A DNA stretch of 16,421 bases from positions 1 through 16,421 of the forward strand of contig JAZDPK010000027.1 in the NCBI GenBank assembly GCA_043797615.1, given 5' to 3'. Both the position numbers and the translations under genes were made by a program. The stretch comes from JAZDPK01 sp043797615. Lineage in GTDB: Bacteria > Patescibacteriota > Patescibacteriia > UBA11705 > JABHMO01. The notes beneath the pieces were generated by a model. It searched no databases, had not been told where the DNA came from, and saw nothing but the letters and a program-made list of their open reading frames with translations. Below, in pieces: positions 11,834-16,421 of this stretch; within the stretch, counting starts at the first letter, position 1, and each line of letters begins with the position of its first letter.

Positions 11834-13369
11834 TTATTTGCTTAATTTTTTTGAGAGCGATTTTTCCGTTTCCTGCGGATTGGCTTTGCCTTTGGTTTCT
11901 TTCATGACAATTCCGACGAAATATTTTATTATTGCGATTTTGCCGTTTTTATATTGCTGCGCTTGCTCCGGATTATTTCTGATGATGCTGTCAATAATTT
12001 GATCCATGTCCGCGCCGGAACTTAATTGCGCCAAATCTTTATCGTTAAGCACGTGCTCCGGATCCACGCCGGTTTCCGCCATTTCTTTTAAAATTATTTG
12101 AGCGGCGGCGCTGTTGATCTTATTTTGATAAATCATAACGATGAACTCGGCGAAATTTTCCGGCGTGATTTTATTTTCCGCGAACCGGATGTTCAATTCG
12201 TCCAGCAGCGGCAGGAATTTGTTGATCAGCCAGCCGCAGAGGAGCTTAACCGCTTTGATTTTATTTTTTTTCCAGATCTCTTCGGCCGTGCCGTCCGCCT
12301 CGGCCGCGGTTTGCAGCCAGTCCTGCAATTCGGATATGACGTTTTCCGTGTAAACGGCCAGCGCTTTGTTTTCCGTCAATATTTTGGCCTGCTCGCCGGT
12401 CAGCTCGAACATCTGCGTGAAGCGCAAACGCTTGGCTTGCGGCAATTCCGGCATTTCATTTTTCACTTTTTCGATTTGTTCGTTCGTGAAAGCGAGCGGC
12501 GGCAGATCCGGCTCGGGAAAATAGCGGTAATCATGTTCCGCTTCCTTGACGCGTTGCAAAACGGTTTCGCCGGCCGCGTCGTTCCAGCCGCGCGTTTCCT
12601 GCGCGGTTGGCGCAAGTCCGGTTTTCCATAGTTCGGTTTGCCTTTCGATTTCATATTCAAGCGCGCGCTCCATCGCGCGGAAAGAGTTGATATTTTTAAT
12701 TTCGGTTTTCGGATAGAATTCCTGGTCGCCGGCCGGGCGCAGGGAAACGTTGACGTCGCAGCGCAGATGGCCTTTTTCCAGGTCCGCGTCGGAAATTTCC
12801 AGATGCCGCATGATCAGCTGAATTTCTTGCGCGAAAGTTTTCGCTTCTTGCGGCGTTGACATGTGCGGCGCGGTGACGATCTCGACGAGAGGCGAGCCGC
12901 CGCGGTTGAAATCGATGAGTGAATTGTTTTTTTTATGCGTTGACTTGGCCGAGTCTTCTTCCAGGTGCAAGCGGATGATGCCGATGCGCTTCAGTTGTTT
13001 TTCGTCGTCAAGTTTGCCGGACAAACCGTCGCTCGCCATCGAGTTTATTACCAGCCAGCCGCCGAGCGCCAAAGGTTTGTCGAACTGGGAAATCTGATAG
13101 CCTTTCGGCAGATCCGGATAAAAGTAATTTTTGCGGTCGAATTTCGTGAAGTTCGCGACCTCGCAATTCAAAGCAAGCGCCGCTTTCAGCGCCATATTCA
13201 CGGCTTCGGCGTTTACTTTCGGCAGGACGCCGGGATGGCCCAGGCAGATCGGGCAGATGTTTTTATTCGGCGTGGGAGAATCAGCGTCATTCGCGCAGGA
13301 GCAGAACATTTTGCTCTTGGTTTTCAGCTGGACGTGGAATTCCAGACCGATGACGGCTTCAAGTTTCAT
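11834..13369 (-). CDS. gatB: Asp/Glu-tRNA(Asn/Gln) amidotransferase subunit B
   Basis: Subunit of GatCAB, which amidates misacylated Glu-tRNA(Gln) or Asp-tRNA(Asn). The 511 residues are slightly longer than typical. The N terminus EAVIGLEFHVQLKTKSKMFC is diagnostic. Cys23, Cys25, Cys39 and Cys42 form the zinc site (CSC...CPIC). Other family marks are KNYFYPDLPKGYQISQFD, RLHLEEDSAKS, DFNRGGSPLVEIVT, LRCDVNVSLRP and YRYFPEPDLPP. The C-terminal region has the YqeY-like helical tail. gatA and gatC are not in the window. No Shine-Dalgarno precedes the ATG. Two long hairpins (13383-13486) separate it from tdk, so it probably has its own promoter; TGCTAAAAT on the minus strand (13515-13507) is a weak candidate. 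Confidence 0.96.
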   Translation of the reverse strand: MKLEAVIGLEFHVQLKTKSKMFCSCANDADSPTPNKNICPICLGHPGVLPKVNAEAVNMALKAALALNCEVANFTKFDRKNYFYPDLPKGYQISQFDKPLALGGWLVINSMASDGLSGKLDDEKQLKRIGIIRLHLEEDSAKSTHKKNNSLIDFNRGGSPLVEIVTAPHMSTPQEAKTFAQEIQLIMRHLEISDADLEKGHLRCDVNVSLRPAGDQEFYPKTEIKNINSFRAMERALEYEIERQTELWKTGLAPTAQETRGWNDAAGETVLQRVKEAEHDYRYFPEPDLPPLAFTNEQIEKVKNEMPELPQAKRLRFTQMFELTGEQAKILTENKALAVYTENVISELQDWLQTAAEADGTAEEIWKKNKIKAVKLLCGWLINKFLPLLDELNIRFAENKITPENFAEFIVMIYQNKINSAAAQIILKEMAETGVDPEHVLNDKDLAQLSSGADMDQIIDSIIRNNPEQAQQYKNGKIAIIKYFVGIVMKETKGKANPQETEKSLSKKLSK

Positions 13370-13382
13370 AGTTAATCGTTAT

Positions 13383-13421
13383 GCATTGTCACCCTGAACT
13401 GGATTCAGGGTCGGACAATGC
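13383..13421. repeat. CCCTGAA/TTCAGGG palindrome, unit A
   Basis: GCATTGTC (13383-13390) pairs with GACAATGC (13414-13421), and inside it CCCTGAA pairs with TTCAGGG around CTGGA. It lies just upstream of the gatB start and would be in its leader. Confidence 0.7.
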
Positions 13422-13424
13422 GGG

Positions 13425-13486
13425 AAAAACGCTGTCGGATCCTGAATTACCCTGAATTAAATTCAGGGCAGGATGACAGCGTTTTT
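13425..13486. repeat. CCCTGAATT/AATTCAGGG palindrome, unit B (62 bases)
   Basis: AAAAACGCTGTC (13425-13436) pairs perfectly with GACAGCGTTTTT (13475-13486). Inside, ATCCTG pairs with CAGGAT, and CCTGAATT with AATTCAGG around one base. Because T-runs follow on both strands it could also act as a bidirectional terminator. It shares its core with unit A, which starts 42 bases earlier. Confidence 0.75.
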
Positions 13487-13520
13487 ATGTTTTATCGTAT
13501 GATACTATTTTAGCACGAAT

Positions 13521-13564
13521 TTTTTAAAAAGAAAACAGCAGCGGTTTTTGAAACCGATGCTGTT
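13521..13564 (-). terminator. Terminator of the tmk-tdk operon
   Basis: AACAGCA-T-CGGTTT and AAACCG-C-TGCTGTT form a 14-position stem around a three-base loop (13564-13534), followed on the minus strand by TTTTCTTTTT. Confidence 0.85.
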
Positions 13565-13570
13565 GGTTGA

Positions 13571-14245
13571 TTAAGGTTGCTGCGCGGACAGGGCGGCGTC
13601 TTTTTCTTTTTGCGCGCGGTTGCAGTGGCGGCAAAGGACGGTGAAGTCATCGCCGACCAAAATGTTGCCTTGATCGAGTTTTTTCTGCAATTCCGGGCGC
13701 AGGTAGCTCTTCGTCGCGTGAAGATCGCCGCAAATTTCGCAAACGGCTTGCAGTTTATGCACGACATCGGCCTCTTTCAAAATTTCAGGCATCGGTCCGA
13801 AGCCTTCTTCCGTTGATTTTTGATCCAGCCCGACCACGATGGTCTTGCAGTCATACAATTCGGCCAAGTCCTTTACGACTTGAAGGAGTTTGGGACTGCA
13901 GAAGTGCGCTTCTTCAATGATTACCGTGATCAGCATGTCCGGATGTTCAGCTCTGACGCGCCTGACGTATTCCAGAATGAATTCAGGCTCGTTTTCCGGA
14001 AATTCAATCGCGTCATGAGTGGATCCGTTGCGGGTGACGAGCATATTCACTTGGTCTATTTTCGTTTCAGTGTTGGTAACGGTGATTTTGCGGCGGCCGA
14101 TGATTGGCGTAAAAATCAAAATCATGATTTTGTTCGAATGTCTTTCCTTGTTAATGATCGCGTCGGCAAACGAACTTTTTCCGGATTTCATGCAGCCGGT
14201 GATAGCGATGATGTAACCGTGGCGAACAGTAATTTGAATTCCCAT
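13571..14245 (-). CDS. tdk: Thymidine kinase (TK1-type)
   Basis: Salvage enzyme that phosphorylates thymidine to dTMP, 224 residues. The P-loop is GCMKSGKSS (17-25). Glu111 in IIEEAHFC is in the place of the family's catalytic acid. VVGLDQ (137-142) is the conserved strand and turn after it. The C-terminal zinc ribbon has Cys169 and Cys172 (CEICG) with Cys205 and Cys208 (CRHC). LHATKSYL follows the first pair, as in TK1. The segment after GLD is unusual (QKSTEEGFGPM). The start is firm: AAAGGAGG (minus strand, with GGAGG at 14255-14251) precedes the ATG by five bases. It follows tmk after 20 bases; together they take thymidine to dTDP. Confidence 0.92.
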   Translation of the reverse strand: MGIQITVRHGYIIAITGCMKSGKSSFADAIINKERHSNKIMILIFTPIIGRRKITVTNTETKIDQVNMLVTRNGSTHDAIEFPENEPEFILEYVRRVRAEHPDMLITVIIEEAHFCSPKLLQVVKDLAELYDCKTIVVGLDQKSTEEGFGPMPEILKEADVVHKLQAVCEICGDLHATKSYLRPELQKKLDQGNILVGDDFTVLCRHCNRAQKEKDAALSAQQP

Positions 14246-14265
14246 TTTGTCCTCCTTTGCGCTGG

Positions 14266-14901
14266 TTAAATATTTAAAAGATCAGATACTTTTGCCCAAA
14301 TATGCTTGTGAACGGTTTTTGGATCGGCGTCGGCGTCGATGACCGCCCAATGGTCGCGAAGTTTCGCCAGCGTCAGGAATCCTTGCCGGACTTTGCGGTG
14401 GAATTCAATGTTTTCGCTGTCAAAGCGGTCGTCATTGGCTTTTTCCGCGATGCGGGCCAGGCCTTTGGCCGGATCAATATCGAGCAAGACGGTTAAATCC
14501 GGCTCCAGTCCGCCGGTGGCGAATTCGTTTATTTTTTTTATTTCATTCAGATCGAAAAGGCCGCGGCCGAAATGCTGATAGGCGAAGGTGGAGCCGTAAA
14601 AGCGGTCGGAGATCACGATGTCGCTTTGTTCAAGATGCGGGACAATGCATTGCTTCACGTGCTGGGCGCGGGACGCGAGGAACAGGAAAAGTTCGGCTTC
14701 CGGCACGATGATGTTTTCCGGATCTTTTAAAATTGCGCGGATTTTTTCCGCCACCGGACAATCTGTTCCGCCCGGCTCGCGCGTGATATACGGCAAAAAA
14801 GCGAATTCTCTGAGTTTTTTGGCGAGAATGGCGATTTGCGTGGTTTTGCCCGTGCCTTCGCCGCCTTCGAACACGATGAATTTGCCGGGATATTGGGACA
14901 T
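14266..14901 (-). CDS. tmk: Thymidylate kinase
   Basis: Phosphorylates dTMP to dTDP for DNA synthesis; 211 residues, a normal length. Motifs: P-loop FEGGEGTGKTT (11-21), REPGGT (41-46), DR(F/Y) at Asp98-Arg99-Phe100 in ISDRFYGSTFAYQ, GLEPDLTVLLDI, and a lid segment at KANDDRFDSEN. The lid has no Arg-rich stretch like that of E. coli Tmk. There is no Shine-Dalgarno. The 90 bases upstream are taken up by hairpin repeat copy 3. It is probably transcribed together with the upstream unknown gene and tdk downstream. Confidence 0.95.
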   Translation of the reverse strand: MSQYPGKFIVFEGGEGTGKTTQIAILAKKLREFAFLPYITREPGGTDCPVAEKIRAILKDPENIIVPEAELFLFLASRAQHVKQCIVPHLEQSDIVISDRFYGSTFAYQHFGRGLFDLNEIKKINEFATGGLEPDLTVLLDIDPAKGLARIAEKANDDRFDSENIEFHRKVRQGFLTLAKLRDHWAVIDADADPKTVHKHIWAKVSDLLNI

Positions 14902-14927
14902 AAGAATAGTTTATTTAGTTCAAAGGA

Positions 14928-14993
14928 GATAAACGAGATAAATGAGATTGGCTTGGTTAAATTGTCTAGACAATCACGTTTATCTCGTTTATC
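14928..14993. repeat. Dispersed hairpin repeat, copy 3 of 3
   Basis: Arms 14928-14950 and 14971-14993 pair over 23 bases with two non-Watson-Crick positions. ATTGTCTAGACAAT lies at 14961-14974. The right end overlaps the TGA stop of the 330-residue protein (14994-14992), so the repeat supplies the gene's end. Confidence 0.85.
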
Positions 14994-15984
14994 ACATTTT
15001 TTGCATATTGATGAAAGGAAAAGCTTTTTCAATTTCTAAAAATATTTTTTTCCCCAGCGGCGCTTCGGATTTTTTTATCACGTTAAGGAAATGCAGGTCG
15101 GCCGAAACGATCAGCCGCTGCTTGAATGTCTGCGAAATGGCATAAAGGTTGTTCGTTTCCCGAAAATATTTTTTTATCAGTTCAACGGCGGAAAGGTAGC
15201 TTTCATATTGATTCGAATGGACAATGCAATCTGGCGTGACGTGGCCATATGCGGTTGTGAAACTTGAAGTCAGCGTTTTTATCTGCGGGCATTTGATCAG
15301 GCTTTTTAATTCAAAAAACGGTGCGATGATTTCGATAGCGCAGAACGATTGATGCAATATCGATTTCGGCAGCCGTGTCGTATTCGCGCCGAGAATTTGC
15401 GAGAAAACTTTTTCTTTCTGTTCCGGCGTCATCATTTCCGCTTTTTCCGCGATTTTTTCGATCGGATCGGATTGCGTCTGGAAAAGATGGTGGAAAATCA
15501 ATTTGTTTTCGAACGAATTGTCCTTGTCCAATATTCTTATCTCGGAATCGGCCTTGCTTTGTCTAAAATCAATATTATTTGTCTCGTCCGCAACGTTATT
15601 TTCAACGACTTGGGAAATACCGGCCAGTGAGCGCAGTTCTTTGCCAAGTTCGCGCAGTTCGGCAAGAGGCGAGCGGCTCAATTTGTTCGCGAAAACCAAC
15701 AGGCCGTGCGTTGAAAGCGCGATTTGCGCTTCAAACATTCGTCCGAACGGCAAAACGTCATCTTGCTGCAACGTCAACGATATTTCCAGCAGTTTTTCAA
15801 CGATCGCGGCGTATTCGGCGTCGTATTTCAAGTCGCTGTCGCTGTAAAATCCTTCAGCCGGTTTTATTTCGTAAGACAAAAAATCGTATTTAAAAAAAAT
15901 TTCAATGAAAGCCAAATACGAAATCCGGTTTATTTGCAGGTGGACGATGTTTGCGGGCTGTTTGTTGAGCGAGAGGTTTGGCAT
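14992..15984 (-). CDS. Hypothetical protein (330 aa)
   Basis: Not recognised with confidence. Soluble, mainly helical, no signal peptide or membrane span. Features: a helical N-terminal half (DAEYAAIVEKLLEISLTL; LAELRELGKELRSLAG), an acidic middle (NNVADETNNIDFRQSKAD), and a C-terminal half with MTPEQKEKVFSQILG, LPKSILHQSF, AYGHVTPDCIVHSNQYESY and KQRLIVSADLHFLNVI. The order of helices after LPKSILHQSF loosely recalls FAD-dependent thymidylate synthase ThyX, and the neighbours tmk and tdk handle dTMP. However, the ThyX RHR-type catalytic motif is absent, so this is only a weak idea. The start ATG at 15984 is the first in frame; no clear Shine-Dalgarno. It lies in a minus-strand series with the kinase fragment upstream. 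Confidence 0.75.
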   Translation of the reverse strand: MPNLSLNKQPANIVHLQINRISYLAFIEIFFKYDFLSYEIKPAEGFYSDSDLKYDAEYAAIVEKLLEISLTLQQDDVLPFGRMFEAQIALSTHGLLVFANKLSRSPLAELRELGKELRSLAGISQVVENNVADETNNIDFRQSKADSEIRILDKDNSFENKLIFHHLFQTQSDPIEKIAEKAEMMTPEQKEKVFSQILGANTTRLPKSILHQSFCAIEIIAPFFELKSLIKCPQIKTLTSSFTTAYGHVTPDCIVHSNQYESYLSAVELIKKYFRETNNLYAISQTFKQRLIVSADLHFLNVIKKSEAPLGKKIFLEIEKAFPFINMQKM

Positions 15985-15994
15985 GAAATTAAAT

Positions 15995-16044
15995 TTCCAC
16001 CCGACTTTCCTGTCCGCCGAAGTTTTAACGAAGGTGGAAGTCGG
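15995..16044. repeat. Dispersed repeat related to 4202-4251, copy 2
   Basis: The core at 16005-16034 is 26/30 identical to 4209-4238 and shares AGTTTTAACGAAGG. Two pairings are possible and cross each other: TTCCACC/GGTGGAA (15995-16001 with 16033-16039) and CCGACTT/AAGTCGG (16001-16007 with 16038-16044). It supplies the last codons and stop of the kinase gene. Confidence 0.7.
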
Positions 16045-16420
16045 AAACTTTTGTCGAATTGATTTTATTTAAAATATCTTCGATTTGTTGATGCAGTTCT
16101 TCAATGCCGTCGTTGTTGCGAATAATAAAGTCCGCCAGTTTTCCAAGCTCTTTAATCGCCATTTCCGGCTCTTCTTGTTCGTCTTTTTGGAATTGTTCGA
16201 ATGTTTTTTTTGCGTCGTCCGAGTTTTCCGATCTTTTGATTATTCTGTTGTGCCGCACGGTTTCGTCGGCGGTCACATTAACCAAATGAAAATTCGGCAG
16301 TTCTTTTAAGTATGCGATATCCGGAATCCGGCGCGCGCCGTCGATGCAAACAAGGGGATTCGGATCTTCCGTCGCTTCGGCCGCGATGACTTTGGCGAAA
16401 AGGTCTTGTCCCAAGCCGTC
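16025..16420 (-). CDS. P-loop nucleotide kinase-like protein (dephospho-CoA kinase/UPF0200-like), 5'-truncated
   Basis: The C-terminal 131 or so residues; the frame stays open at the window edge (upstream codons read DG before LGQDLFAKVI), so the TTG at 16414 is not a start and the P-loop lies outside. Visible marks: LVCIDGARRIPDIAYLKEL, where DG-R resembles the Walker B region of the small kinase group, FHLVNVTADETVRHNRI, KRSENSDDAKKTFEQFQKDE (a lid-like segment), then LADFIIRNNDG and a final helix. This matches the general layout of dephospho-CoA kinase and UPF0200-type kinases; the substrate cannot be named. The C-terminal tail (STKVSDFHLR) is encoded by a dispersed repeat. Confidence 0.65.
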   Translation of the reverse strand, partial: DGLGQDLFAKVIAAEATEDPNPLVCIDGARRIPDIAYLKELPNFHLVNVTADETVRHNRIIKRSENSDDAKKTFEQFQKDEQEEPEMAIKELGKLADFIIRNNDGIEELHQQIEDILNKINSTKVSDFHLR

Positions 16421-16421
16421 G

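Noticed and set aside
1..16421. Alternative genetic code with TGA as an amino acid
   Set aside because: TGA ends the miaA, ftsW, 128-residue and 330-residue genes at sensible positions next to terminators or repeats.

Overview
The window looks like chromosomal DNA of a small-genome bacterium, most likely a member of the Patescibacteria (Candidate Phyla Radiation). This is an inference from compact housekeeping operons, short proteins, AT-rich and hairpin-rich spacers, few Shine-Dalgarno (SD) sequences, and many short dispersed palindromes. TAA, TAG and TGA all behave as stops, so the recoded TGA=Gly lineages are unlikely. No phage, transposase, plasmid or CRISPR genes are visible.

Layout. 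1-660: 3' part of a ribose-phosphate pyrophosphokinase gene with a terminator. 670-3212 (+): iron-sulfur cluster operon iscR-iscU-nfu-iscS behind a near-consensus promoter and a long leader hairpin. 3213-4114 (+): two unrecognised small genes with strong SDs, forming their own transcription unit. 4115-4378: convergent spacer packed with palindromes and phased repeats. 4379-8391 (-): peptidoglycan cluster in the order membrane protein, mraY, murD, ftsW; ftsW appears to need a one-base correction in an A10 tract at its start. 8405-8464: divergent promoters. 8591-10851 (+): miaB-miaA, for ms2i6A37 modification of tRNA. 10851-11750 (-): a 900-base protein-free block that I read as three tandem small-RNA genes. 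11834-13369 (-): gatB. 13571-16421 (-): tdk, tmk, an unrecognised protein and a partial P-loop kinase, probably one operon (transcription order kinase, unknown, tmk, tdk).

The standout is 10851-11750. Three units on the minus strand each have a TTGACA promoter and an intrinsic terminator, and contain four copies of a shared RNA domain whose closing helix covaries (GGCAAC/GTTGCC, GGTAAC/GTTACC, GGTAGC/GCTACC). Each predicted 5' end starts with CACCTCC or a close relative, which resembles the anti-SD of 16S rRNA, and further CTCC(T) motifs sit in or next to predicted loops. Only three genes here (3417, 3677, tdk) have a strong SD, so a family of SD-binding small RNAs, comparable in layout to the multicopy LhrC RNAs of Listeria, is a reasonable hypothesis. 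I do not recognise the RNA as a named family.

A second theme is dispersed palindromes: a 65-base hairpin family in three copies (6859, 8496, 14928), a second family in two copies (4196, 15995), a REP-like insertion flanked by 14-bp direct repeats (1583-1676), paired CCCTGAA/TTCAGGG hairpins (13383-13486) and a palindrome translated in frame inside MiaB (9199-9241).
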